Position numbers and translations under genes: made by a program. From Streptomyces sp. NBC_00425 (GTDB taxonomy: Bacteria; Actinomycetota; Actinomycetes; Streptomycetales; Streptomycetaceae): 64,000 nucleotides of DNA. Under the pieces are notes generated by a model. It was given only the letters and a program-made list of their open reading frames with translations. It searched no databases and was not told the DNA's origin. Where the stretch lies: contig NZ_CP107928.1 of NCBI RefSeq assembly GCF_036030735.1, forward strand, positions 5,518,001-5,582,000, written 5' to 3'. This document shows, piece by piece, positions 7,998 to 16,286 of this stretch (within the stretch, counting starts at the first letter, position 1; every line of letters starts with the position of its first letter).

Positions 7998-8689
7998 GCG
8001 CGAACGCCTCGCGGCAGCCGACCGGTGACAGCGACCTCTCCCCCGGTCCGGGACAGGCGGCACCGCCCGCCGACGGCACCCCGGGGGCGGCCGAGGGCGC
8101 TACGAATACGAAGGTGATCGACGGATCAGGCCGGTCGGCGCACCGTTTCTGGTCGTCGCGGCGGATTCCCGCGGCCTTGGCAGCCCTGCTGTCTGCCGCG
8201 GCCGTCGGATTTCTCCTGTACGACGTGGTCGCGGTGCGGGCAGGCCGGAATGCGCTGCGCTGGCGGCGGCGTCTCGCAGAGGAACTGGCCACACGGCCCC
8301 TGGACGACGTCTGGATGATCGTCGGGGCCGCGGTGGCGATGGCCCTCGGCCTGTGGCTTTTCCTGCTGGCGGTCACGCCGGGACTGCGCAGGCTGCTGCC
8401 CATGCGGCGGCCCACCGGTATCCCTGGGACAGAGGACGTCCGAGCCGGGCTCGACCGCCGCGCGGCCGCCCTGGTTCTGCGCGACCGGGCCATGCTGGTG
8501 CCCGGCGTCCAGTCGGCACAGGTCGCTGTCGGCCGCCGGAAGGTCAAAGCCCGGGCACGGGCACATTTCCGCGACCTCGAGGAGGTCCGCTCGGACCTGG
8601 ACGCCGAGCTTGGCGAAGCCGTGACGTCCTTGGGCCTGGCCCGGCAACCCGCACTGGTCGTGCGCGTCCGGCGCCCGAAGAAGGGCTGA
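7994..8689 (+). CDS. DUF6286-like membrane protein of the Asp23 operon
   Basis: A 231-residue protein translationally coupled to the gene before it. The first 50 residues are polar and low complexity. Two membrane spans follow (IPAALAALLSAAAVGFLLYD and MIVGAAVAMALGLWLFLLAV), and the C-terminal 90 residues form a soluble alpha/beta domain (VPGVQSAQVAVGRRKVKARA...) similar in pattern to Asp23-type folds. This matches the uncharacterised DUF6286 proteins of actinomycete Asp23 clusters; the name is from memory. A role as a second membrane anchor is inferred. Confidence 0.7.
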   Translation: MSANASRQPTGDSDLSPGPGQAAPPADGTPGAAEGATNTKVIDGSGRSAHRFWSSRRIPAALAALLSAAAVGFLLYDVVAVRAGRNALRWRRRLAEELATRPLDDVWMIVGAAVAMALGLWLFLLAVTPGLRRLLPMRRPTGIPGTEDVRAGLDRRAAALVLRDRAMLVPGVQSAQVAVGRRKVKARARAHFRDLEEVRSDLDAELGEAVTSLGLARQPALVVRVRRPKKG

Positions 8690-8698
8690 GGTGATCCG

Positions 8699-9292
8699 AT
8701 GCTCAAGACGGCGAACCGGGTGCTGCTCGCACTGCTCGGCCTCGGACTGTTCGTCCTGGGCGGCGGCGTGCTGCTGGGCGCACTGGACCTGCAGCGCCAC
8801 TGGGATTTCGACGTGCCGGGCTGGTGGCCCTTCCGCGGGCCGGACGACGTGGTGCTGGGCAGCGAGGGACGCACCCGGTGGCGGGAAGAGGACTGGTGGT
8901 GGCCGACCGTGATCGCGGTGCTCGCCGTGCTGCTGGCCCTGCTGCTGTGGTGGCTCCTCGCGCAACGCAGACACCGCTTGGACCGTGTCCTCGTCGACAG
9001 CGAAGACGGCGCGCCGGCCCGGCTCAACGGCCGCACGCTGGAGAGGGTCATCGAGGAAGAGGCACAAGCCCTGGACGGGGTCTCACGGGCTCACGTCCGG
9101 CTGACGGGCCGACGTACCGCTCCCACCGCACGCGTACGGCTGCTGCTGGAGCCTCACGCGGACCCGGCGCGGACCCTGAGGCGACTGAGCCGGGAAACGC
9201 TCGCACACGCACGAGACTCGGCCGGCCTGGACCGCCTCCCGTCGAAGGTCCGACTCCGTGAAGTCCGCCACCGCGCCGAACGCGCCACCTAG
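8699..9292 (+). CDS. amaP: AmaP-like alkaline shock response membrane anchor
   Basis: A 197-residue protein with an N-terminal membrane span (VLLALLGLGLFVLGGGVLLG), a tryptophan-rich loop (WWPFRG, EEDWWWP), a second span (VIAVLAVLLALLLWWLLAQ) and a cytoplasmic domain with an AmaP-like pattern (LNGRTLERVIEEEAQALDGV). AmaP fixes Asp23 to the membrane in firmicutes, and the same pairing is expected here. It is the last gene of the operon, 9 bp after the preceding stop, with a GAGGTGAT ribosome binding site. Confidence 0.8.
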   Translation: MLKTANRVLLALLGLGLFVLGGGVLLGALDLQRHWDFDVPGWWPFRGPDDVVLGSEGRTRWREEDWWWPTVIAVLAVLLALLLWWLLAQRRHRLDRVLVDSEDGAPARLNGRTLERVIEEEAQALDGVSRAHVRLTGRRTAPTARVRLLLEPHADPARTLRRLSRETLAHARDSAGLDRLPSKVRLREVRHRAERAT

Positions 9293-9646
9293 GACCCCCT
9301 GGGCCGAGCCTCATGGGGGTATCGGCTGCGAGGCGGGCGCCCAGGATTCCTGGAACCCGAGCGTTTCGGCACGCGGAGGATCAAACCAACAGCACGCTGC
9401 CCGGCGCACTCGCTTCGCTGACGGCGTGCGCGAAGACACCGGCCTTGGTTGTCGTCGGCATCGCCCTGAGAACCCTGGCGTCGGTGGGGCACGCCGTCGG
9501 CGGAGGCGCCCTGGCGGCGGCTTTGGGCCGGGGCCGTCACGTATCACCCCTCGGCCGACGCGACATCGAGCAGAGGCACGGCGTGTCCTGCCGTAGCCGA
9601 GAGAGCGCGCAGATCTCGCACGGTTCCTTCCAGGAGGCATCCCGTC
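9293..9646. other. Gap without a recognisable gene
   Basis: No frame here has coding character. The only clear element is the AGGAGG at 9632-9637, which is the ribosome binding site of the small gene that follows. Confidence 0.6.
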
Positions 9647-9817
9647 ATGGTTCTCTTCCTGATCCTGCTCATCGCCGGAATCGCTCTGGTCGCCATCGGC
9701 GCGGCCGTCGGCGGCATGCCCTACCTGATGTCCACCGGCGTACTGCTTCTCGTCGTCGATCTGCTCTACCTGGCGGCCCGCTCCATCTGGCGCTCCACCC
9801 GGCGCCCGGCCCGCTGA
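9647..9817 (+). CDS. 56-residue hydrophobic membrane peptide
   Basis: A very small gene with an ideal ribosome binding site (AGGAGG, 9 bases before ATG 9647). The product is nearly all membrane: two helices (LFLILLIAGIALVAIGAAVG and LMSTGVLLLVVDLLYLAA) and a basic tail ending RSTRRPAR. It resembles the short hydrophobic proteins often seen near stress genes in Streptomyces, but I cannot assign a function. It lies 350 bp after the Asp23 operon on the same strand. Confidence 0.65.
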   Translation: MVLFLILLIAGIALVAIGAAVGGMPYLMSTGVLLLVVDLLYLAARSIWRSTRRPAR

Positions 9818-10360
9818 CCGGCTCCCCGCCGATCACGTCATGGCCGGCACGTCGCCCCTCAACGCCAGTCACCACAAGGGGATCGGTTCGACGGGGACCT
9901 GGGCACGTCGGCCGGTGAGCGGGCCAGGGTGAGGGTCCGGTCCCGACCGAAGTGGCAGACGGTGGCCATGGCCGGTCGGTCGTGGTGTTCGGTGTTCGTG
10001 CAGACCGCTTCCGGAGTGCCGATCCTGCGCCCCCTTCGGGTCCACGACGTCGTGGGTCGCACCACTTCGGACATCGGCGGAACGGATCACGCCCTGCCCC
10101 CGGCGGCCGCGTGCGTCGTGCTCCAACGACCCCGGCGTATACACACCGGGGTCGCCCTTCCGGGCCGGTCGCACGTGAGAGTGTGCCGACCCGCTTTCAT
10201 GCTATGTCTGGTGCACATTTCGGGCATCCGGTAGCATCCAGCAGTGGTTGCGCAACGCAACAGTCGTGCCGGGGACGCCCGACTGCCCATCGGCGACGCA
10301 CACCGAAGTGTGGCCGGGCCCCTGCGGCCGTGCAGGCTGGCGGCCCTGCCGTGACGCCGG
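9818..10360. other. Gap without a recognisable gene
   Basis: No frame has convincing coding features. A perfect 14-bp palindrome, CCACGACGTCGTGG, lies at 10042-10055 and could be a regulatory site, but no nearby gene start explains it. Confidence 0.5.
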
Positions 10361-11077
10361 TCAGGCCCCCAGACCGGCGAGGGGTTCGGATCCGCTGATG
10401 AATGCGCGGGCCACGTCGGCCAGGCGCCGGTTGTGGGCGCGGGCGTAACCACGCAGCGCGGTGAACGCCTGCTCCATGTCGATGCCCTGCCGTTCGGCGA
10501 GTTTCCCCTTCGCCTGTTCGATCAGTACCCGGCTGTTCAACGCCGTCTGCAGCTGTTCGTTGAGCACCGTGCCGCGGTGGACGGTGCGTTGTTGCAGCAG
10601 GCTGATGGTGGCGACGTCGGCCAGCGCCTGGGCGATGAGGGTGGCGGGTGGGTCGAAGGGGCCGGGGGCGGCGCGGAAGAGGTTCAGGGCGCCCACGGTC
10701 TCGTCCCGCAGGCGCATGGGCAGGGCCTGGACTGCCCCGAAGCCGCTGCGGTGGGCCGCGGTGACGAAGCGTGGCCAGCGGTCGATCTCCCGGGTCAGGT
10801 CGTGGATGATCACCGGTGCGCCGGTGTGGAAGCTCTCGAGGCAGGGGCCTTCGTCGTTCTGGAGCTGGAAGAGCTCCAACAGCCGCACCTGTTCGTCGGA
10901 GGCGGCCATGACGCGGAGTTTGCCGTCACGGTCGGCGAGCAGCACCCCGGCGGCGCTCGCGTCGAGCATGCCCACGCAGCGGTCGGTCAGCAGGCGCAGG
11001 AAGTCCATGAGGTCGAAGTCGGCGACCAGGTTGTCGGCCAGCTCGACGAAGGTCTTGGCCAGAAGCTGTTGATCCAT
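10361..11077 (-). CDS. GAF-ANTAR signalling protein
   Basis: A 238-residue cytoplasmic sensor. Residues about 25-165 form a GAF domain (MLDASAAGVLLADRDGKLRV, then NDEGPCLESFHTGAPVIIHD). The last 55 residues are an ANTAR domain (SRVLIEQAKGKLAERQGIDM...), which binds paired RNA hairpins and prevents transcription termination. ATG 11077 is preferred over the in-frame GTG 11086 because GAGGG lies 8 bases before it. It follows a second GAF-ANTAR gene on the same strand after a 79-bp gap. The signal and the RNA targets are unknown. Confidence 0.88.
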   Translation of the reverse strand: MDQQLLAKTFVELADNLVADFDLMDFLRLLTDRCVGMLDASAAGVLLADRDGKLRVMAASDEQVRLLELFQLQNDEGPCLESFHTGAPVIIHDLTREIDRWPRFVTAAHRSGFGAVQALPMRLRDETVGALNLFRAAPGPFDPPATLIAQALADVATISLLQQRTVHRGTVLNEQLQTALNSRVLIEQAKGKLAERQGIDMEQAFTALRGYARAHNRRLADVARAFISGSEPLAGLGA

Positions 11078-11156
11078 CGTGGGCACCCTCGATTGAGACT
11101 AATCCCTGCCTGAAGGGGCGGGAAGTGCGGCATGTTCGTCGGTCGGCACCCATACG

Positions 11157-11936
11157 TCAGGTTTCCTCATCGGTCCGGTCCGGCTCCGCGTCCGGTGAGA
11201 AGCGAAGCCGACGGGCCACCACGTCCGCGGCCACGTCGGCGAGCCGGCGTCCCCGCGCATAGGCGTAGGCGCGAAGCCGGACGAAGGCTTCTTCGATGCC
11301 GACGCCGAGCTGGACGGTCAGGATGCCGTTGGCCTGGTCGATCTCCGCCCGGTACGCGCCCAGGTCCTCGAAGCTCTGTTCCGGAATCGGTCCGCCGGTC
11401 GGCGCACCTGTCTCGTCGATCCTTGTATCGAGCAGGATCAACGTCGCCAGATCGGCGAACGCCAGTGCGTCGGCCAGTTCCTCCGCGTCCAGCGCGGTCG
11501 GCACGTCGGCGTACAGGTCCAGAACTCCCGGGCTGATCGCCCCCATCTGCAGGGGGAGCGCGAAGACCGCGCGGGCTCCGGCTTCCAGGGCCGCGTCGGC
11601 GAACACCGTCCAGCGGTCCTGCAGATCACGGGTGAGCAGATCGGGTGTCAGGACGGCCGAGCCGTGCAGGAAGGCGTCCACGCAGGGTCCCTCGCCCAGG
11701 GTGAGCTGGAGCTCTTCCAGCTGCTCGCTGACGTCGTCGGTGCTGCACAACGGATGGCTCGGCGCGGACCGGGACATCGCCGACATCCCGGCCCCGCCGA
11801 CCGGCAGCGCGGCCACGGCCGCGGTGCACACGTCCACCACACCGACCCGGGCACCACGCCTGACCGCCTGCTCGGCCACCAGCATCCGAATGCGGGCCGA
11901 CCGCCTGTCAGGCCCCACCAGGGCCACCGCCTCCAC
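11157..11936 (-). CDS. GAF-ANTAR signalling protein, second copy
   Basis: A protein of up to 259 residues with a GAF domain in the middle (LTLGEGPCVDAFLHGSAVLT, VFALPLQMGAISPGVLDLYA) and a C-terminal ANTAR domain (YRAEIDQANGILTVQLGVGI, then EEAFVRLRAYAYARGRRLAD). It differs from the neighbour in a longer, alanine-rich N-terminus (RMLVAEQAVRRGARVGVVDV). The start is uncertain among several GTG codons; 11936 is the longest. It overlaps the end of the acetyltransferase gene by 29 bp, so the STAS, GNAT and GAF-ANTAR genes are probably one transcript. Confidence 0.85.
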   Translation of the reverse strand: MEAVALVGPDRRSARIRMLVAEQAVRRGARVGVVDVCTAAVAALPVGGAGMSAMSRSAPSHPLCSTDDVSEQLEELQLTLGEGPCVDAFLHGSAVLTPDLLTRDLQDRWTVFADAALEAGARAVFALPLQMGAISPGVLDLYADVPTALDAEELADALAFADLATLILLDTRIDETGAPTGGPIPEQSFEDLGAYRAEIDQANGILTVQLGVGIEEAFVRLRAYAYARGRRLADVAADVVARRLRFSPDAEPDRTDEET

Positions 11937-12579
11937 GCGTCACGACAAGGCCGTCCACCTTCGCCCCGGTTCGTTCCCCGACGGGACATGCCGGCGCGCG
12001 GAACGTGGTGGCACCGGCCGGCCTGCGAAGCTCTCCGACGTCCGTCCACCCCCAGGAGCGGAGCGCAGCGAGAGTGGGGCGATCGGCCCGGTCCACCAGC
12101 GTGGCGCCGAGTGATGCCTGGTGGTCGGTCAGCAGCCGCTCCAGCAGACGACGGGCCAGACCTCGGTCCTGCGGGTGCGGCCGGATCATGATGTCGCCGA
12201 ACGCGAAGACACCGCCGGACACCGTGGGTTGATCGATGCGGCACGGCAATGCACCCTCGAAGTCGAACCACCAGGAGCCGTCGCCGCGCACCGGGAATCC
12301 GAAGGCGCATCCCATCGGTCTGTCATTCTCGCCGATCACCATGGCGAATCCCGGTCGGCGCATGTCCGTGGCGGGACGGGCCGATAAGTTCTGGCGGCCG
12401 GGACGGCGGTATGCGTCACCCGGCGCCGTTACGCGGGACTCCACATACAGATCCGCCAGTTCTTCACGCAGGCTCTCCACCGGCCAACGGTTCAGCCGAC
12501 GCGACCGCACCGGAGCGATGGCGGAGGGATCGCCCTCCGCAGGCTTCCGTGACTGTCCCCGCGCGGGTTCGGCCGTCAT
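11908..12579 (-). CDS. GNAT-family acetyltransferase
   Basis: A 223-residue protein whose C-terminal half has a GNAT-like order: a strand FAFGDIMIRPHPQDRGLARR carrying the (Q/R)xxGxA-type acetyl-CoA loop, then ERLLTDHQASLGATLVDRAD and a final strand. The basic N-terminus (RSRRLNRWPVESLREELADL) contains a helix seen in actinomycete acetyltransferases encoded beside sigma-factor regulators. It is translationally coupled to the STAS gene (ATGA at 12576-12579). The acceptor substrate is unknown. Confidence 0.75.
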   Translation of the reverse strand: MTAEPARGQSRKPAEGDPSAIAPVRSRRLNRWPVESLREELADLYVESRVTAPGDAYRRPGRQNLSARPATDMRRPGFAMVIGENDRPMGCAFGFPVRGDGSWWFDFEGALPCRIDQPTVSGGVFAFGDIMIRPHPQDRGLARRLLERLLTDHQASLGATLVDRADRPTLAALRSWGWTDVGELRRPAGATTFRAPACPVGERTGAKVDGLVVTRGGGGPGGA

Positions 12580-13001
12580 CGCACATCGCCCGAGAGAAGA
12601 GGCGCAAGCGGGACAGTCCGCTGCGGCGGGGCTGGAACGGGCGGGGCCGAGGCGTCCACGAGGGGAGGTTGCAGGTGTCCGAACGGTAGGCCGAGGAGCA
12701 GGAACCCGCAGCCGACGACGTCGAGAATCCGAGCCAGCGTCGGTGGCGGATGGTGCAGTCGCAGGGTCCCGCCGACCACGGTGGCCTGCTGCGCGGCGCG
12801 GAGGAATGCGTTGAGTCCGGTGCAGTCGCAGAAGGTGACGGAGACGAGGTCGACGTCGATGGCGCGGATACCGTCCCGCAGGCAGCGCTCCAGGGACGCG
12901 CGCACCAAGGGCACGGATTCCAGGTCGATCTCACCGGACAGGGTGACCAGGGCCCGAATCTCTCGGTCCTGGCGGTACACGGTGAGCTGGGGAAGGGGCA
13001 T
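12576..13001 (-). CDS. STAS-domain anti-sigma factor antagonist
   Basis: A 141-residue anti-anti-sigma factor. It reads TLSGEIDLESVPLVRASLER, then IDVDLVSVTFCDCTGLNAFL, the STAS phosphorylation loop. In SpoIIAA this loop is DSSGL with the second Ser phosphorylated; here it is DCTGL, so the phospho-acceptor would be Thr and the preceding position is Cys. The C-terminal 30 residues are proline-rich. ATG 13001 follows AAGGGG-like bases. It is the first gene of a coupled set running to 11157 and probably works with a kinase encoded elsewhere. Confidence 0.85.
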   Translation of the reverse strand: MPLPQLTVYRQDREIRALVTLSGEIDLESVPLVRASLERCLRDGIRAIDVDLVSVTFCDCTGLNAFLRAAQQATVVGGTLRLHHPPPTLARILDVVGCGFLLLGLPFGHLQPPLVDASAPPVPAPPQRTVPLAPLLSGDVR

Positions 13002-13637
13002 GACGCCTCGGTTCAGAAGACCATCCGGCAGTGGGCGCGGTGGTGCCGGAGTCCCGGCATCCTGGGCGTGCTCCCGGCAGGGGCGTACGTTCGGCGGAGG
13101 CGGAGCAACGGCCGGTCCGACAGTCTGCGCAGCAGGACAGAGGACCCACCCAGTTCCCTCCAGGGATGCGCCGGGTGACAGACGAACAGTCCGCACCCCG
13201 CAGCCATCTGTGTTCAGCAACGGCATGCCGCCGGGGTCTGGGACGTCTGTGCAGCAGTGTAGTCCTCGCGCCGTGTGGTGGACGGTCCGAAGCCGCCCGG
13301 TCCCAGGATGTGGACGGAGCAGAAACGTGGTGGCGCGCGCCTGTCCGAGGCATCGCAGGGTACGTGAAGCACTCAAGGCGACCGCTCGAGTACGGCACCA
13401 CGTGCGCCGACCGCGGAGATGGCTCGTATGACGGAGCCGAACAGTTCCCCCTCGCGGCAGCCCGATCCAGCGAAGCCCCGCACTCGCCCGGACCGACGAC
13501 GTTCGTGACGGGTCGCCACATGGCCCGGGCGCGAGGGCGAGGGAAGCGGGATCCACTTGGAATCCGGGATGGCTCCCCCTTCGGAGCCCGGACCGGATGA
13601 GGGAACGCATCACCTTGCTCGACAGCGACGTCCATTT
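13002..13637. other. Gap of about 640 bp upstream of the STAS gene
   Basis: The left part must hold the promoter of the minus-strand STAS operon. No frame on either strand has family resemblance. The right part precedes insertion sequence debris and may be remnant DNA. Confidence 0.5.
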
Positions 13638-14034
13638 CCCCTGACTCACCACCCGGACGAGAAGGTCGCCATCTGCGCGGGCTTCCTCACCCGCGCGGCT
13701 GCGTGCTTCCACACGCACGGCATCACCCGCATCGAACGCGTGCTCACCGACAACGCCTGGGCCTGCCGCGAGGGCCTGGCCCGGAAACAGGCCCTCGCCG
13801 AGATCGGCGCGACCGGAAAGCTGACGCGCGCCTACCGGCCCCAGACCAACGGCAAGGTCGAACGCTTCAACCACACCCTGCTCGACGAATGGGCCTACCT
13901 GCGGCCCTGCACCAGCGACGACGAACGCACGGCCGCCCTGGACGACTTCCTCCACGGCTACAACTGCCATCGCTGCCACACCGCCCTCGGAGGCCGGCCA
14001 CCCATCAGCCGTGTGAACAACGCTGCGGGTGGAT
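13638..14034 (+). pseudogene. C-terminal fragment of an IS481-type transposase
   Basis: About 130 codons match the DDE integrase-like part of IS481/IS3-type transposases: FLTRAAACFHTHGITRIERV, LTDNAW (second catalytic Asp), RAYRPQTNGKVERFNHTLLD (catalytic Glu in GKVERFN), WAY and GGRPPISRVNN at the end. The helix-turn-helix and first Asp are missing and the frame runs on without a proper stop. The fragment abuts the helicase remnant that follows, so insertion and later deletion are likely. Confidence 0.8.
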
Positions 14035-14073
14035 ACAACCAGGGCTTCCTGCTGATGATCTCCTGCGCATGCG

Positions 14074-14496
14074 GGCGGCGGCCCTTCGCGAGCAACCGAC
14101 CGCCTCCTCGACCGCCTCGGCACCGACGTACCCCGCGCCCGTTCGCTCCGCCGCGACGGCGCCCTGCGCATCCGCCACGCGGACGGCGCCGCCGACCCGG
14201 TCGCCACCGTCGTACGGGAGGCGCTCGCGCACGGGGGTTCGGTAGGGGTCGTGGCCGCGGACGCCGAGGCGTCCCGTGTGCGCGAGGCCCTCGACGCGGC
14301 CGGTCTCACCCCCTTCCCGCGGATCACCGTCATCCCCGCCACCCTCGTCAAGGGCCTGGAGTACGACCATGTCGTCGCCGTCGAACCGGCGGCCATCGCG
14401 GAGGCCGAGCCGCGCGGCCTGAACCGGCTGTACGTCGTCCTGACCCGCGCGGTGTCCCGGCTGGACGTGGTCCACGCCCGCGCGCTTCCCTGGTGA
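14074..14496 (+). pseudogene. C-terminal fragment of a HelD/UvrD-like helicase
   Basis: About 140 codons in one frame end with features of superfamily 1 helicases: ITVIPATLVKGLEYDHVVAV (motif V-like KGLEYD), then LNRLYVVLTRAVSRLDVVHA (motif VI-like LTRA) and TGA at 14494-14496. The ATP-binding half is absent; the upstream side is transposase debris. It resembles the tail of actinomycete HelD-like RNA polymerase-associated ATPases more than UvrD, but with only the tail this is tentative. No start codon with a ribosome binding site is present. Confidence 0.65.
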
Positions 14497-14567
14497 CGTA
14501 CGGGACGCCCGGGGCTGATGTGACGTAGGTCACCGGAACTCGCCTGCTCCGACAGTCAGTTCATAAC

Positions 14568-15233
14568 GTGACCACAGATATGCGAACCCGGGTGCGAACC
14601 GGAGATCCGAACGCGTTTGCGGAACTCTTCGACGACCATGCCCGCGCCGTGTACAACCACGCCTTCAGGCTGACCGCCGACTGGTCCGCGGCCGAGGACG
14701 TCATGTCGACGACGTTCATGGAGGCCTGGCGGCGCCGTGCGTCGGTCGAGGCCGAAGGGGGTTCGCTGCGGCCCTGGCTGCTGGGTATCGCCACCAACGT
14801 GGCCCGCGCCCAGTACCGCAGCAACCGGCGCTACCGGAACGCCGCGAGCGCGGCAGCCGCCGCCAACGCCGCGGACGAGCACGTCGAGGACCACGCCGAG
14901 GAGACCGCAGGCCGGCTGGACGACCGGCGCCGCATCAGCGCCACGCTCACCGCCCTCAGTTCGCTCAAGCGCCCCGAACGCGAGGTCCTGACCCTGTGCC
15001 TGTGCGAGGGCATGGAGTACGCCGAGGCCGCCCGCGCCCTCGGCATCCCCGTCGGCACCGTCCGCTCCCGGCTGTCCCGCGCCCGCGGCAAGCTGCGAAA
15101 ACTCGCCGACGCGGAACTGCTCCGAAAAAAAAGCGAACTCGGCGGGAAAAAAACGGAACTCACCCGCACAGACCGGCAGATAACAGGTGATCGCGGATAC
15201 GTGATCCGGTCCGCACAGGAAGGAAACCGATGA
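14568..15233 (+). CDS. ECF RNA polymerase sigma factor
   Basis: A 221-residue sigma-70-family factor. Region 2 lies at residues about 10-75 (FAELFDDHARAVYNHAFRLT, then DWSAAEDVMSTTFMEAWRRR) and region 4 at residues about 125-185 (LKRPEREVLTLCLCEGMEYA, GIPVGTVRSRLSRARGKLRK). The start is GTG 14568. The stop overlaps the next gene (ATGA), a membrane protein that very likely acts as its partner or anti-sigma factor. The tail is unusually lysine-rich and polar (RKKSELGGKKTELTRTDRQ), with two runs of A that give KK codons. Confidence 0.9.
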   Translation: MTTDMRTRVRTGDPNAFAELFDDHARAVYNHAFRLTADWSAAEDVMSTTFMEAWRRRASVEAEGGSLRPWLLGIATNVARAQYRSNRRYRNAASAAAAANAADEHVEDHAEETAGRLDDRRRISATLTALSSLKRPEREVLTLCLCEGMEYAEAARALGIPVGTVRSRLSRARGKLRKLADAELLRKKSELGGKKTELTRTDRQITGDRGYVIRSAQEGNR

Positions 15234-16285
15234 ACGCCAGCCCCTCCCAGCCGCACCCGGCTGAGTGGACGGAGACCCAGGACCTCCTGCCCTCCGTCGA
15301 GCGGGATCTGCCGGCGGGCCGCCACCAGTTCCACAAGGAGCACATGATGGCCCAGATCCACGAAGACCTCCGCGGCAGCCGCACCCCCGCCCCGCAGCGG
15401 CAGCGCAACCCGTTCCTGCGCCGCGCGATCCTGGTGCCCGCTGCCGCCTTCGCCGTGGCCGGCGCGGTCGTGGCCGGCCTAGCCCTGTCCGGCGGCGACG
15501 GAGACGGCGGCAGGACCGCCGTGGCCACCGGCCCCGCCCTGACCACCCAGATCGGCGCCGTCGACACCAAGGGCGCCCCCCAGCTGCTCGACCGCATCTC
15601 GCTCGCCGCCGCCGACACCTCCGGACCGACGGCACACGACGGCCAGTACATCTACATCGCCTCGAAGGTGGCCAGCACCTATTCCAAGACCGTCGACGAC
15701 AAGACCACGATCGTCAGCAAAGAGCTGCACTCCCGCCAGGTCTGGATGTCCACCGACGGGAAGGACGGCTGGCTGATCGAAGCGGGCGAGGAGGACATCA
15801 CCCTGGCCGGGTCCACCCCGCTCACCGGGGCGTACGACAGCCTGGTCAAGCTGCCCACCGACCCCGACGTACTGCTGAAGCAGATCTACAAGGAGTCGGA
15901 CGCCGTCCGGGACCCCGAAGTCCCCCGCGACCAGGCGGCCTTCGTCGCCATCGGCGATCTGCTGAACGAGAGCTACCCGCCCGCGGACGTGGCCGTCGCC
16001 CTGTACAAGGCCGCCGCCAAGATCCCGGGGGTCGTCGCGGTGGACGACGCGGTCGACGCCTTGGGCCGCCACGGGGTCGCCATCGCGCGGCAGAACGACA
16101 CCGACGGCCAGCGCACCGAGTGGATCTTCGACAAGAAGACCCTCCAGTTGCTCGGCGACCGCACCGTCCAGGTCAAAGCCGAAAAGGACGGGGAGTTCAA
16201 GCCCGGCACCGTCCTGTTCACCTCCGCGATCACCCAGCGCGCGGTCGTCGACGCCAACAAGCAGGTCCCCGGGAAGGCGAGCTGA
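15230..16285 (+). CDS. CU044_5270-type membrane protein, sigma factor partner
   Basis: A 351-residue single-pass membrane protein coupled to the ECF sigma gene. The first 60 residues are cytoplasmic (LLPSVERDLPAGRHQFHKEH), followed by a basic stop (RNPFLRRA), a transmembrane helix (ILVPAAAFAVAGAVVAGLAL) and a large extracellular domain with YIASKVASTYSKT and GKDGWLIEAG. This plan is typical of the CU044_5270 family found next to ECF sigma factors in actinomycetes. It lacks a zinc-binding HxxxCxxC motif, so any anti-sigma role is by inference from position. Confidence 0.75.
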   Translation: MNASPSQPHPAEWTETQDLLPSVERDLPAGRHQFHKEHMMAQIHEDLRGSRTPAPQRQRNPFLRRAILVPAAAFAVAGAVVAGLALSGGDGDGGRTAVATGPALTTQIGAVDTKGAPQLLDRISLAAADTSGPTAHDGQYIYIASKVASTYSKTVDDKTTIVSKELHSRQVWMSTDGKDGWLIEAGEEDITLAGSTPLTGAYDSLVKLPTDPDVLLKQIYKESDAVRDPEVPRDQAAFVAIGDLLNESYPPADVAVALYKAAAKIPGVVAVDDAVDALGRHGVAIARQNDTDGQRTEWIFDKKTLQLLGDRTVQVKAEKDGEFKPGTVLFTSAITQRAVVDANKQVPGKAS

Positions 16286-16286
16286 C

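Noticed and set aside
10042..10055. Perfect 14-bp palindrome CCACGACGTCGTGG
   Set aside because: No gene start or second copy nearby explains it, so it is only mentioned in the gap entry.
13002..14396. N-terminal 465 codons of a long minus-strand frame ending in the STAS domain
   Set aside because: Only the last 141 residues are a recognisable protein; the rest is antisense to IS and helicase debris and low-complexity spacer.
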